From the NCBI RefSeq assembly GCF_020382885.2, contig NC_058499.1, positions 5,001 to 69,000 of the forward strand: DNA of 64,000 nt. Reading direction: 5' to 3'. This stretch comes from Scatophagus argus (lineage: Eukaryota > Chordata > Actinopteri > Scatophagidae). Position 1 is the stretch's first letter, and the number at the start of each line of letters is the position of its first letter. The notes under the pieces are model-generated. The model searched no databases. It saw only the letters and a program-made list of their open reading frames with translations, and was not told the DNA's origin. Shown piece after piece: positions 7,268-31,300 of the stretch. Made by a program: the position numbers and the translations under genes.

Positions 7268-8512
7268 ATGCAACTCCTCGCTGCCCGCATTGTTAACACT
7301 TGGGATCAGCTGATGGACCTGAAGCCGGCCACCGCTCCAGGGAAAACACCGAGAGTAATTCCTGCTGAATACTGGATCAAAACTCACAGAGGATGCAGAG
7401 GAAATAAAAAGTTACAGAAGAAGAGGGAAGCTTTGAAACAACGGAGCCTTATGACTTGGAAGTTTAAGCTGTGTCTCTCCTCTATCGTCATGGGAAATGT
7501 GAGGTCACTCGCAAATAAGATGGACGAACTGACGGCACTGTCGCAGAGTCAGAGGGAATACCGGGAGTGCAGTTTGATGTGCTTTACGGAGATATGGCTG
7601 CACCAGGACATACCCTATGACAATGTGACAGTAACAGGCTACCATACGGTCCATGCGGACAGAGACTGCGCTACCAGCGGTAAGCACAAAGGGGGGGGGG
7701 GGGGGCTTGCCGTGCTCGTTAACAACCGGTGGTGTAATCCAGCTCACATCACGGTGAAGGAGCGCATCTGCAGCCCGGATGTAGAACTGTGTGCCGTTGG
7801 ACTACGTCCATATTACTTGCCCAGGGAGTTTTCACATGTTGTCATGGTAACTGTTTATGTTCCCCCCTCTGCAAACCCCAGCAGGACATGTGACACTATT
7901 CACTCTGCAATAGCCCGGATACAGACTCAGCACCCAAGTGCATTCATTGCAATTTCGGGTGATTTCAACCACACTAACCTGGACAAAACACTCCCCACTT
8001 TCACTCAGTTTGTGAACTGTCCTACCAGAGAGGGAAGAACAATAGATCTGCTGTATGCTAATGCAAGGGATTGTTACAGCCCCCCCCCCACTAGGCAGGT
8101 CAGATCACAACCTGATCCACCTCTCCCCCTGCTATGTGCCTCTCGTAAAGCGTCTGCGTGTAACTTCAAGGACTGTGACGAGGCCAATGAGACACTCCAG
8201 GGCTGTTTTGAGGTGACAGACTGGCAGGGACTCTGTGAGCCCCATGGCCAGGACATTGATGGGCTCACTGAGTGCATCACTGCCTACATAAACTTCTGTG
8301 TGGACACCATTGTCCCAACCACAACTGTAAACTGTTACCCCAACAATAAGCCGTGGGTAACCAAGGACATCAAAGCCATCCTCAATGACAAGAACAGGGC
8401 TTTCAGAGTAGGCAATAGGGAGGAGGTGAAAGCTATTCAGCTAACCCTGAGATTAAAGATCAGGGAGGCAAAGGAGAGGTACCGGAGGAAGCTGGAGTGG
8501 AAACTCCAGTAA
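7268..8512 (+). CDS. Endonuclease ORF of LINE A (L2 group), RT lost
   Basis: A 414-codon open frame. It holds the APE-type endonuclease of non-LTR retrotransposons: GNVRSLANK (Asn motif), FTEIWL (catalytic Glu), GGGLAVLV, VYVPPSANP, SGDFNH and RTIDLLYAN. The terminal SDHN motif is not in this frame: it is encoded in the +1 frame at 8100-8111. A C-run near 8081-8090 shifts the frame out, and a second change near 8180 brings it back at DEANETLQGCF. So it looks intact but carries two compensating frameshifts across the active site. The linker NNKPWVTKDIKAILNDKNRA is typical of L2-type elements. The ORF stops where the RT should begin. Confidence 0.7.
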   Translation: MQLLAARIVNTWDQLMDLKPATAPGKTPRVIPAEYWIKTHRGCRGNKKLQKKREALKQRSLMTWKFKLCLSSIVMGNVRSLANKMDELTALSQSQREYRECSLMCFTEIWLHQDIPYDNVTVTGYHTVHADRDCATSGKHKGGGGGLAVLVNNRWCNPAHITVKERICSPDVELCAVGLRPYYLPREFSHVVMVTVYVPPSANPSRTCDTIHSAIARIQTQHPSAFIAISGDFNHTNLDKTLPTFTQFVNCPTREGRTIDLLYANARDCYSPPPTRQVRSQPDPPLPLLCASRKASACNFKDCDEANETLQGCFEVTDWQGLCEPHGQDIDGLTECITAYINFCVDTIVPTTTVNCYPNNKPWVTKDIKAILNDKNRAFRVGNREEVKAIQLTLRLKIREAKERYRRKLEWKLQ

Positions 8513-8885
8513 CAGTAACACTAACAGACTCAATAGAATCATTAAGAAGGCCACCATGTTGTGGGAGAGGAACCGGACTCTCTGATGGTGGTGTCTGAGA
8601 GGAGGATGTTCTCCAAAATAAGGACTATACTGGACTTTCCCTCTCACCCTCTCCACAATGTGCTGATCAGCTACAGGAGCTCGTTCAGCAAAAGATGATG
8701 CACCACAGAGCGACAAGAAATCATTCCTGCCTGTCGCCATCAAACTGCTAAACTCAGCACTGTGACGGACACACTCACTTTATATGTACAATGTATATAT
8801 TGTTTTTACACAGGTACATACCTGTATTTTTAATTTTTTTTTTTTAAATTTGAACACATTGTAAATACCTGTACTTTGAGATTTT

Positions 8886-9742
8886 AGATTTATGTAAATG
8901 GCTATTCTGGCTTCTCTACATTGGCTATCTGTAAAATTCAGGATAGATTTTAAATTCTCCTTCTCACATATAAAGCCCTGAACGGTCAGGCACCATCCTA
9001 TCTTAAAGAGTTAATAGTATCCTATTATCCCACCAGAACTTTGCTTTCCCAAAATGCAGGGCTACTTGTGGTTCCTGGAGTCCTCAAAAGTAGATTGGGA
9101 ACCAGAGCCTTTAGTTATCAAGCTCCTCTACTATGGAACCATCTTCAGGTTTCAGTCCAGGAGGCGGACACCCTCTCTATATTTAAGAGCAGACTAAAAA
9201 CTTTCCTCTTTGATAAAGCTTATAGTTAGGGCTCCTAGTTATGCTGCTATAGGCTTAGACTACCGGGGCCCTCCCATGATGCACTGAGCTCTTCCTGCCT
9301 CTCCCTCTCCTTCTGCACAAATTCATGTCCCATTAATGTATATTACTAACTCAACTTCTTCCCTGGAGTCCCTGTGCTTTCTTGTCCCGCAGATTCTTAT
9401 CGATCATGACTGGACCTCCTGCTGCGGTCCTGCTGTCGTCCTGCTCAAAACCTACTGCGATTACTGCTGTTTAATCATAATCTGATTTAAATCTGTTACG
9501 ACTCAGTACAGCTACTACCATTATTGTCTCTGCTCATCTGCTCCGAGGTTTCTGCCTTCTAAAAGGCAGTTTTTCCTCGCCACTGTCGCCAAGTGCTTGC
9601 TCAAGGGGGAATGTTGGGCTCTCTCTATTTTACAATTTAATTAAAGAGTTTGGTCTAGACCTGCTCAAATTGGAAAGTGTCATGAGATAACTTTAGTTGT
9701 GAATTGGCGCTATATAAATAAACTGAATTGAATTGAATTGAA
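8886..9742 (+). mobile_element. LINE B 3' fragment inserted in LINE A
   Basis: It encodes the C-terminal end of a non-LTR protein: LASLHWLSVKF-like start, [32 protein letters not shown], and EADTLSIFKSRLKTFLFDKAYS ending at 9229. A long 3' UTR follows, finishing in GCGCTATATAAATAAACTG and (AATTG)n. A longer relative with RT core motifs is at 58135-60470 on the other strand. The insertion split LINE A from its tail. Confidence 0.75.
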
Positions 9743-10460
9743 TACTTTTAGATTTTTGATTTATACTTAGCTTGTTTTGTTTATCCAATTTTTATACTTT
9801 TCACTTTTCTTTCTTGGTCCGGAATACTGCAAGTGCAATGTCTGTACGAAAAAGAATTTCCCTTCGGGGATAAATAAAGGAATTCTGATTCTGATTTACA
9901 GAGCCTTTGGAAAAACAACTTTCAGAAACTGATGGCCAATCATGACAAAGTCAAAAAATGCTAATTTCAGAATTCCAGAAAAATACAAATAAGAGACAAA
10001 ATAAATAAAAGAAAATTAAGAGACATATTTCAGAGCTTTTACAGACACATGAACATCACAAATGGGGAGGAACTGGGCCTTCAAACAGATTAAGTTTTTA
10101 TTTAATTCCACACGGGGGCGCCAGAGGACCACTAACGGACAGAAAAAATACAACATAACACAACGTGTGAGAATTAAAAACTGTTTACTGTTTGTTTATA
10201 TATTTTTTGTGTATGGATGACATGCTGGCACTTATCTGTACCTTCAAGTCCATTCTAGGGAGCTCACAGAGCTCACTTGCAGGTTTGGAGCAGACATTTC
10301 ACATTCAATAGCAATACCAATATGTACTCACACCAATCCTGAATTATATGAAATGTGGGGAGTGGTAACAGTAGTCAGACCCCTGCTGCCAGTGCACTGG
10401 ATCCACTGCAGTGGTCATTTAAGAATTAATTCCTCTAACCTAATGCTAAAACCTAAATGT

Positions 10461-11015
10461 AACCCTCTGGAGTCATCTGTATAATTGTCCGTTTTTGAAT
10501 ACTTTTGATTTTACCTTTATATTTCAACTTAAAAATGGTTTATCTTGCCTTGTTTGGTATCATTTTTTTCAGAACAACCTCTCAAGTGTGACTTTACTGT
10601 TAATTTTTCATTTTGACATACTGTATTAACACACTGGACCTAAAATCACACAAAAATGTAAAATCCGAGTGGAAAAAAGTTTGATTTTTCACTGTGAAAA
10701 TCACAAATTTATTTTTAACGAACAATTTTTATAACGTAGAATGCAAATATAAATTGTAAATTTGAAATAATTATGTGCAAATTTAGCAAACAAGAAGTTA
10801 TTTACAACTATTCACCCTAAAATGCTGGAAATGCGTCAGGCGTTTTATTGTACAGTAATTTACAGTACAGCTATAGTACAACACAATCAGTGTCGCAATA
10901 AAATACACCACAAGTTATTTGTAACTCCAAAGACCAGAAAAATGACTAAACTACACACTAAACACACTGCACTACACACTAAACACACTTCACTACACAC
11001 TTTTAACTTTTTTAC
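10461..11015 (+). repeat. Truncated relative of the TTAA-flanked element at 21203
   Basis: Begins ACCCTCTGGAGTC and aligns through most of its length with 21207-21720 (shared: TTTTGATTTTACCTTTATATTTCA, read in pieces; ACACTGGACCTAAAATCACAC; CACTAAACACACTGCACTACACACT). The right half of the 21-kb copy is missing and no right terminal inverted repeat is found, so it is 3' truncated. It ends about 170 bp before the dldh start codon. Confidence 0.7.
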
Positions 11016-11039
11016 ACTTTATTAGAATTTAGAATCCTT

Positions 11040-11183
11040 TACCGTCTTTATATCGTAGACGTCATAAAGAGGCGACACACAGGCGTGTTTTCAATGAATT
11101 GGTAGTGCGCGTGCGCAATGACGGGAGTCCTTGGCTAGACGGCCTGTTGTAGGTTACAGATCCTGTGAGGGGACACAGACAAA
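11040..11183 (+). promoter_or_regulatory. dldh: dldh proximal promoter and 5' UTR with NRF-1-like site
   Basis: TGCGCGTGCGCA at 11106-11117 matches the palindromic NRF-1 consensus (YGCGCAYGCGCR) except for one central base. NRF-1 is a general activator of nuclear genes for mitochondrial proteins, so its presence 67 bp before the start codon fits dldh. No TATA box is visible. The transcription start must lie between this site and 11184, but I cannot fix it. The NRF-1 role is inference. Confidence 0.5.
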
Positions 11184-22900
<11,717 letters not shown>

Positions 22901-23051
22901 CCGACTGGCCGCTGCCGCACCTTCAGTGTACATAAGAGAAGAAAAACAGCTCACTGTGTGTCTGCATCAGGACCTTCATACAACCTGCTGGGATCCTCCG
23001 TGTGCATCCAAACTGTACCACATTTAGTTCTAATGTTATTTAAATGTTCTC

Positions 23052-23057
23052 AATAAA
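23052..23057 (+). promoter_or_regulatory. dldh: dldh polyadenylation signal AATAAA
   Basis: First canonical AATAAA after the stop codon at 22900, implying a 3' UTR of about 170 nt with cleavage near 23070-23080. Confidence 0.7.
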
Positions 23058-23404
23058 ACAGTTAAGATGACTGGGTGGCAAAAGCTGACTGTGCAGACCA
23101 GTCTTTTGTAAAACATAGTTTAAAACATCTCAGAAGAACATTCACTTTTAAAATCTGGTTTTGGCTCAGTGGTTCTTGTAGCAGGAGAGGGAAGGGTTTT
23201 TGTTTTTTTACAGTTTAAAAGGATTTAACAGGACAAGTTTGGTGATGATTTAATCAGAGCAGGGAAATATAAAAGATCAAGTTTAAAGACTTTCTTCAAA
23301 CTGCTTTTTGTGGGTCAAACCTGGTTTATCACTATATTCTGAAAATGTATCATCTGAGTTTATTGATCCATGCCTGTTGAGTTACATAATTTATTTGGGT
23401 TAGA

Positions 23405-23650
23405 TTTAATAGATAGATTGATAGATAGATGACTTTATTCATTCCCGAGGTGAAATTAGGTTGTCATAGCAGTCCGGTGTATTTGAATGCAATAAAACAC
23501 ACTATGACATGAAATACTGAGTATAAAAATAGAACAGAGAAAAAAAGAATAAAATACACTAAAGGACACTTGTGTGAAAATAAATAATAGAGAAACAGTA
23601 TCAGTATATAAAATTTTTTGGAGTGCAAAAGGTGACAGGTAGATTTAGAA
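23405..23650 (-). mobile_element. LINE 3' tail, minus strand
   Basis: (GATA)n followed by TGACTTTATTCATTCCCGAGGTGAAATT is the reverse complement of a LINE 3' end (AATTTC...AATAAAGTCA plus a TATC microsatellite). Similar short tails occur at 33735-33790, 41640-41710, 49010-49080 and 49495-49565. Confidence 0.55.
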
Positions 23651-24729
23651 TGTTTTCCTCAATAACTTAAGTCCCACTCAGGTGGGAAACCTGTGGCATA
23701 AAAAGTTGCAGTCAAAATAATAAAAAATCAGAATCAGTGATTTGTACATGGAAAGTTTCAAAATGTGCTTACTAGCTTTTTCTGGAGCCTTTAAAACTTT
23801 CAGTTTTCAGAAATGAATCTGAAGTCATCTGCTGAAATGTGAAAACTCCTGAAGAAGCCAGTAAGTGCTCCTTGAGTTCAAATTGTCGTTGATTTGATCT
23901 AAATACTTTGATTCAAAGGCTAAAGACTCAAATCTTGACTGAGTTATAGTTGGAGGATTCAGATTATTGATCAAAATGCAACAATTCAACACACTGTGAG
24001 GTTCATAAGAAACGAACCCCATGTTTATGTTTTTTCTGTTCCTTTGTGTGGAACTTCTGACTTCTTTCTTAAACACAATTGTCTTTGGCAACTTAAAGGT
24101 TCCCTGTACAGTTTTAGAGCTCCAGTAGCACCACTGAGCTGTTTTTATGAGTGGATCGATGTTATCCTGTGCGCATGTGGCTGATATGATGCACAGTCCT
24201 ACAGTGGCTTTAGTCCTCTGCTGATTTACAGGTGGTGAAGATGAAGACCAACAACAGGACAAAAGCAGAGAAGATTAGTTGTCCACGATGCTTGGTTTAT
24301 AATCAGCTGTGTTTTCTGAGGAAGGAAAGCCCTCCATGTATTTATTAGACATCAAAGATGTGCTTTGACAGCAGACTGGATTTCATAGGAACACTGCAGG
24401 TGTGCAACCTTCTTGATGGCTTGTACCCCAGAGCAGCAGCACTTTTCTTTCTAACTGAAAAGTGAGTTTTAATTTCCTGCTCTGATTACTGCGCTGTGAT
24501 TGGCTTTTGTTTGTCTCATCATTTTAAACCAATAAATGCAGTAACAGTCGAATCAGACTAACTTCTTTACTTTGAGCTGAGTCAGACCTCGTCCTATTTC
24601 CACCTGTTCAAAATGTCACTTATTCTCTTCTTACACACACACACACACACTCAGTAAAGTGTGATCACCTGAAGGTTTCAAACATTAATTATTTTGTGTC
24701 ATCACTAAAAGGTTTAAAAGTTTTTGATT

Positions 24730-24978
24730 AAAGTGACATATTTTGTCATTGGAGGGAACTCACTCCAACAAAATTTGTTCTCTGCATTTAACCCACCCAA
24801 GTGACGTGCACACACACACAGCAAACCCGGGGCAGTGGGCGACCGCGTGCAGCGCCCGAGGAGCAGTGGGGGTTAGGTACCTTGCTCAAGGGTACCTCAG
24901 CCATGGACACCGGGACGGGGAAGCAAACCAGCGATCCACCGGTTACGGGTCCGACACCCTAACCGCTGATCCACGACT
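24730..24978 (-). mobile_element. tRNA-derived SINE, copy 2
   Basis: Near-identical to 4918-5167 with only scattered substitutions (for example GGAAGCAAACC here against GGAATCGAACC there, which weakens the B box). It has the same orientation and the same ends. The high similarity implies recent activity relative to the LINE debris. Confidence 0.75.
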
Positions 24979-27900
24979 GTGTAGGGTTGTACAACTTCAG
25001 TGATGACCTGTGTGACTTGGCAGAGTTGTCTACATGAACTCTGTGCTCTCTGAACGCTGTTTTTTCTTTTCTTTGTGGGCATTCATGGGGGTATGAAGTG
25101 GATAAATTGACACCAGTGGTTGACCATGTTGACCTGATGGTGGCGATAGATGAAAAGTCAGGATCAAAAGGGTGTCAAGAGTCATTCTCTGGAGAACACG
25201 AATATCTATGGAGTGTGATGTTTCCATTGATAAAACTGAGCTGCTATCTAGCAACCAGAAAACTGAACCTGCAAACAAATGCAAAGTCTCATCAGAAAAA
25301 CTACTAAATGTATTAAATGAAAATAAAAAAACAAGCTATAAAATAAATTAAAAGACCCAGAATCTGAATTGGAATATTGTTTAAATTAGCATGAAATTAT
25401 TTGACTCATCCGGACTCGATTTGTGTTTCAGCAGTTGTGCTGCTGGATGAAACATATTTGAATAGCTGATAGTTAATGACTCCACCTCTGTTTAAACACT
25501 GACTACGCAGGTAAGTGTGTGTGTTCAGCAGGTGTGGTGGCTGCCGAAACTTGAAGCAGACTGACTTTAAGAGATGAAGATGGCCAACTGAAGTTCAGCC
25601 GCACAGAAAACAGATTTAACAGCCAACCGAACAAAACACCAAAGAAATGAGATTTAAATAAAAGGAAAAAATTAAATTTTGGGACACAAACTGTCATCTT
25701 TTCACTCAGGTAAGGTTGGTGTTACTGTTGAGAAATGCTGTTTTCCTGTTTAATCTCATGAGCAGACTGGAATGGAAGCCATGTGGTACACAGTAAAATA
25801 CACAGTTAATACTGCGGTTTTGTAGTTTGTACGTATGAGAGTTGATGTGAAAACTGGCTCTGCTTGTTGAGCTGCTTTTTGTGGTTACATCCCATAAAAC
25901 ACTTTTCACTCCTTCAGCTTCACTCGTGTGCTTCTTTGTTGCTTTCCTTTGATGCATTTTCTTCTTGTTTTTCATTTTTTCTCCCCTCATTCTTCCATTT
26001 CTCTTAATGAGTCCCTTTGTGTTTCTTATTATTCTCATTAGTTTATATCTTTCTTCCTTTTCAAGCTTTCTCATTTTTTATTGTTCTCATCTTTCTGCTC
26101 TTCCTGCTTTTTCAATGTTTCTTCCAAACTCTCCTCTTTTTATTTGTTTTTTGCTTTCTGTTTCTTCTTTTTCCATCTTTCTTTCTTTAGTACTTTTTCA
26201 GTTTTTGTGATGGATTGATTAGCTACTTAACCTTTATATTACTTTGACATCCACTCAATAAGCTAAAAAAAATCTAAGCTGCTGAGATCTTCCTCATGTT
26301 CACAGTTATGAAAGAAATGTTTAAAAAGTCGAATAATACAACAGAAAAGTCAGCAGTAATACAGAGTACTTTGTCTCGGCTGCCTTCTGTACACACATTA
26401 TGTCAGTAACAATAATTCAGTCTGCTTCACTTCCAGAAACTGCTTCTGGCTGTTTGTGCATTTCCAGTTTAGCAAACTTGTTTCTCAGCAACATTTACAT
26501 TTCAGCTGCATGATGAGAAAACACGTTGAAACTTTAAGCTGTTCACCTTAAAGCAGCGGCAGCAGCAATCGTTGCCTCCAGCAGCTTTAAACAACGGTGA
26601 GCACATCCATCGAACAGCTGAGGTTTCTTTGCCTAAAAAACTTTAGTCTGCGTTCACACACTCAAAGGTGGGAAGTTAAACTACTGGATGTTAACCACAA
26701 ACAAGATTCTGATGTTACTTTCTCAGTCATGACCTTTCTGTATTCTGTATTTCTAGCTTTCTATAACACAAGCTGTAAGACAGACCCTGTGAGACAGAAG
26801 CCCCACAGGGACGACTTTGGTACAACAGTTTTGTTTACACTCAGATCTTTGAGTAAAGTTGTTGACTTTTGTTTTTCTGCTTCAAAACATGAAGTCAACT
26901 TTCACTGTTTGCAAAGAAAAGAGACATTTAGAATGGGTTTTGTTTTCCTGCTGATTACAGTGATGGAGATGGAGGGAGGAGACGTTTCCTCTTTCTGATC
27001 AAACACTTTTAGGGCTGTTTGAAGGAAAGTCCAGTCCAGTGTTGAATGTCACCTCCTTCCTCTTCACTCATTTTCGACTACCACTCGCTTTTATTCTGAG
27101 ACACAAGCCTCAGAAACACTTCAGTCTCAGTCATCTGGGTGGAGCAAGAAGGGATGTCGACATTTCTGTAAAACTCCTCATTAGTGAGTAAAATATTTCA
27201 GTTGCAGGTTCTGGTTATGAGTTGCTTGTTTTTTTATGACTTTGACTATGACTTTGAAAGCTTCAGTGCAGTAGAGGATCCAAAATGGAGGAATTTTTCG
27301 GGTTTATTAAATGTGTTGTGACTTTACTCTGGGTGAAAACTGCTCCAGAGGGGTTGGTTTGCAGGCAGTTAGGAGACGATATAAACAGGTTCGGGAAATA
27401 AACTGTGGGGAAATCTTGTCTCTTAGCAACTGGACAAAGTCAACAATCTTGTTAACTTTTTTTTATGAGCAAAATTTTGTACAGTGGTGACCAACATGTT
27501 TAGGAAAGTAAAAAGAAGTAAAGTTGACAGCAGTTCAGTATCTGCCCATCAAGTCATCAAGCCCACAGATTCCAAGTGGAGGAACAAACACCACTGCTGT
27601 CAACCTGAGATTCAAATATATGTCTTAAAACCCGTGTCACAGAGTTAAGGAAACATTATGATTTAATATGCAGTTTGTTGCATTATGAGAAATGTAGGCT
27701 CCAGTGTTTCTGATCCTTAACCAGGGACTAAAAGTCTGGATTTCTCAGCATCTGGTGCTGTGAAGTTGAGCCAGGTAGTACGTAGTATAAGTAGAAGATA
27801 AAATGATGTACGTGACTCTGAGAAACAGTGTTGAAACTTTGTGAGGAGTTCTGTTATCAGATCGGGCTGTGAGTGAATGTGCTGCTGCTGTTTGTTCATG

Positions 27901-28397
27901 GTGGAGTCCTGCAGGTGGAGTTACACTCAGCTTTCAATGCTTCACATGTTTGATTTTATACATCACAAACTTCCAGTTTGAGTTTCCACTGTCAGCTCTG
28001 ACTGTAAATCTAACCCCAATAAAAATAATAATAATACTACTAATAATTGTCATTATTATTGTTATTATTATTATCATCACAGTGAAGTATTGTTTGATTT
28101 ACAGTTTCAAAGTCATGTTAACAAAACTAATGTACTGATACATGAGATGATAATACTGCCGTGTCTGCCAGATGAAGATAACTTGACTAACTGGACATTT
28201 TTAACAACTTTTCATCACATCAAGTAATCAGCATCATCACAGTAACGCTGCTTCTATGACAAATGACCACAGCTCCTGTTTCTATAGAAACCAACACACC
28301 TTCAGTAGTATTCAGTAATATTCAGTAGTATTAGAGGCCAGACTGAATCTGTTTCTCTTCTTCTGCCTCCAGAGCTCCTCTCTTCATCCTTCTCATC

Positions 28398-31300
28398 ATG
28401 CCTGCCACCCGTTCAACCCCAAATTCATCCATCACATCCTCCCTGCCCCTGACCACTCAACCCATCACCATCTTCTCCACCACCTCCACCTACACCAACA
28501 CCACTGTCAACCCAGCCGCCGCTGTTGCCGCTCACTTCTTCAATGACCTGTTGGACAAGATCCCCTGTAAGTCGTTGAACAGCTGCAGACACAAACAAAA
28601 AGAGGTGGTAAAGCATGTAATCAACCTCCACACATGTACAAAGACATACGTAAACATGTTTATGTGTCTAAATCCAGAATATGTGAATTTGTAAATAATT
28701 TCCATTTGACAAACATTGCTGCTCCAACTAAGTTGTTGTACAATCACTAACCGTAATGAGCAAAAGGATTAAGCTTTAAAACAATACACAACATGCATTT
28801 AATTTCCTCCTCACAGAATCACTTAATTAATTGTTAATATTTCACCTGAATAGTTCATGAAGTTGATTTCACCTGTTGTGTGATGTAATGTTTGATTCAG
28901 GAGTTTTGATGCAAAATACAGAATAAAGTAAAATTGCTGACATGAGACGACATTTCTGGGCAGCTGCCTGAGGGTGAGGGACACTAACAGAATCAATAGA
29001 ATCATTAAGAAGATGTTGTGGGAGAGGAACTAGACTCTCTGACAGTGGTGTCTGAGAGGAGGATGTTGTTGTTGCTGTTGTGTTCACTTTTCTTTCTTGG
29101 TCGGGAAAACTGCAAGTGCAATGTCTGTACGAAAAAGAATTTCCCTTTGGGGATAAATAAAGGAATTCTGATTCTCACTCTGATGAAGGGGAACCAAAGG
29201 CTCACACTACAGGGTTGAGCAAAGTACAAAGCATTAGCATCAAAATATACTTAAAATACTAGAATAGAATAGAATAGAATAGAATAGAAAGCTTTTATTG
29301 TCATTGTACAGGTACAACGAGATTTCCGCTTTCCCATAAAGTGCACACAGCAATAAAGTAAATGATAAAGTACAGAAATGTAAAGAATAAAGTACAAAAA
29401 AAAAAATAAAATAATAAAGTATAAGAATAAATATATCTGGCAGTATATGTCAGTATACAACAACCTCAACATACAGCAGAGCAGCGATAGTGCAGGTGAC
29501 AAGAGTTCCAGGAGTTCCTGGATTTAGCAGCATTATGGTGTAGGTGGCATTGCCAGTAATGTGCAAAGCCTGTCAGTTCTTTTGTGCTAGACTTGTGTTG
29601 AGTCTAGTGACAGCTTTAGGAAAGAAGCTGTTCCTCAGTCTATTTGTTTTTGTTTTGATGGCCCTGTAGCTAAAAATAAAGGCAATGAAATTATGCAGAA
29701 TAGTTTACAGTAGGCTTATAATTTATTGTTGGGTTATAATTATTGATGCATTGATCAGACAGATGAGTTTTATCCTAATCCAGTCGAATGCATTAGTTTA
29801 ATATTGTATTGTCTTTTTCCAATTTTTTATTTTGCCATTTTCAAATTATTATAAGCAAAATAGCAGCAACAACGACAACACATAATCAAAATAGAAACAG
29901 TAACATATTGGAGGAGGTGTTTCACATTCTTATTCCTTTTTTTAAGAATGCCGTGGCTGGAATTTGGCCTTGAATATAGTTAATTTCTGCCATTTTTGTT
30001 CAAAATCCAGTCAATTTTTCCATGGTGTACATCTCCTCATGAACGTCTGCATGTCCACACCCCCTCCAACATTTCTGTTGTAAATGCAGTTGTTTAACCT
30101 TTATGTGTGGGGTGATAAAAACGCGCATGAGATTTTTCCATCCCAATTCTCACCATCTTCTTAAGGTAGTTGAATATTGTTGTGTGCTACATTGAATTTT
30201 TGTTCCCATTTTGATTTGACATGTAGTGAATTTGGAGACTATTGTACAATTTCGACACAATCTTTGAAGGAATTCCTTTATATGCACCTGTCAGAAGTAC
30301 AATCACCTCATTAATCCCCGGTGATAAGCACCTGTACTTCCTTGTAAAAATCTTGTAACTGTAAGTAACGGCACAGGTCTCTGTTTTCGAGATAAAACTC
30401 TTGCTTGAGTTTTCTAAAGGCCTTAAAGGTTTTCCCTAGTGTATATATTGCTGTTATTCCCCTCTCTGTCCACCTGATGAACATATCATCTGACACGCTG
30501 TGACAGAAACTGGGCATTTGAGAGGGCCATATTAGTAATTTGCTGTCACCTTCCATTTTGTTTCTCTTGACAATCTCAAACCATGTTTTCAAAATGTCTC
30601 CCAAGATAGTACACTGCTCAAAAAAAGGGAACACTAAAATAACACATCCTAGATCTGAATGAATGAAATATTCTTATTAAATACTTTGTTCTTCACATAG
30701 TTGAATGTGCTGACAACAAAAACACAAAAATTATCAATGGAAATCAAATTTATTAACCCATAGAGGTCTGGATTTGGAGTCACGCTCAAAATTAAAGTGG
30801 AAAAACACACTACAGGCTGATCCAACTTTGATGTAATGTCCTTAAAACAAGTTTGACTCCTCTTAGTGTAATGCAGGTGTAAAAGGTGTAAGACAGCAGG
30901 ACGGGGCACACTCACACCTGTTTTACAGTCTAATCTCAGACATTGGACTGGCATCGTGTCATACAATTTGAAATCCTTCTATCTTGTCTCTGCAGTACCT
31001 CGATGGGCGATTTACACCATTTTTGTGAGCGGTGGTTTGCTGATTCTGATCTGCTGTCTGTGTATCTGCATCAAGTGCTGTTGCAAAGGCAAGAAGAAGA
31101 AGCGGCTGAAGAAGGATGAGAGGATTATTCTGAAAGAAGTGAATGGAAAAACCAGCAAAGCTCTGGTGAGTAACAGTGCCCCCTGGAGGTGAACTCGTTT
31201 CATTTTTCTACATTCTCAAACTCATAAAAAAATATTGTTTGAGCTATTGGTTGTTAGATTTTCTTTCTTGTAGTGATTTGAAGAAATTGTAGACATGAGC

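Larger units (their letters stand above)
7080..9898 (+). mobile_element. L2-group LINE (element A) with internal RT deletion, split by another LINE
   Basis: The element carries a 5' region, an endonuclease ORF (7268-8512), then directly a C-terminal relic (8520-8740; reading like LMVVSERRM, FPSHPLHN and SYRSSFSKR), then its 3' tail at 9745-9898 ending GGGATAAATAAAGGAATTC plus a GATTCT repeat. The RT core between the linker helix and the C-terminal tail is missing. LINE B (8886-9742) is inserted just before the tail. A second tail copy of the same family is at 28975-29175. Confidence 0.75.
23080..28372. other. dldh-syt8 intergenic region
   Basis: No supported gene in 5.3 kb. It contains a LINE tail (23405-23650), a SINE copy (24730-24978) and (CA)n at 24634-24650. 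A pyrimidine-rich stretch lies at 25960-26210, and a trinucleotide-like ATT/ATA patch at 28020-28080. ORFs here are short and resemble nothing. Any noncoding 5' exon of syt8 would have to lie here: an acceptor-like TCTGCCTCCAG ends at 28372. Confidence 0.5.
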
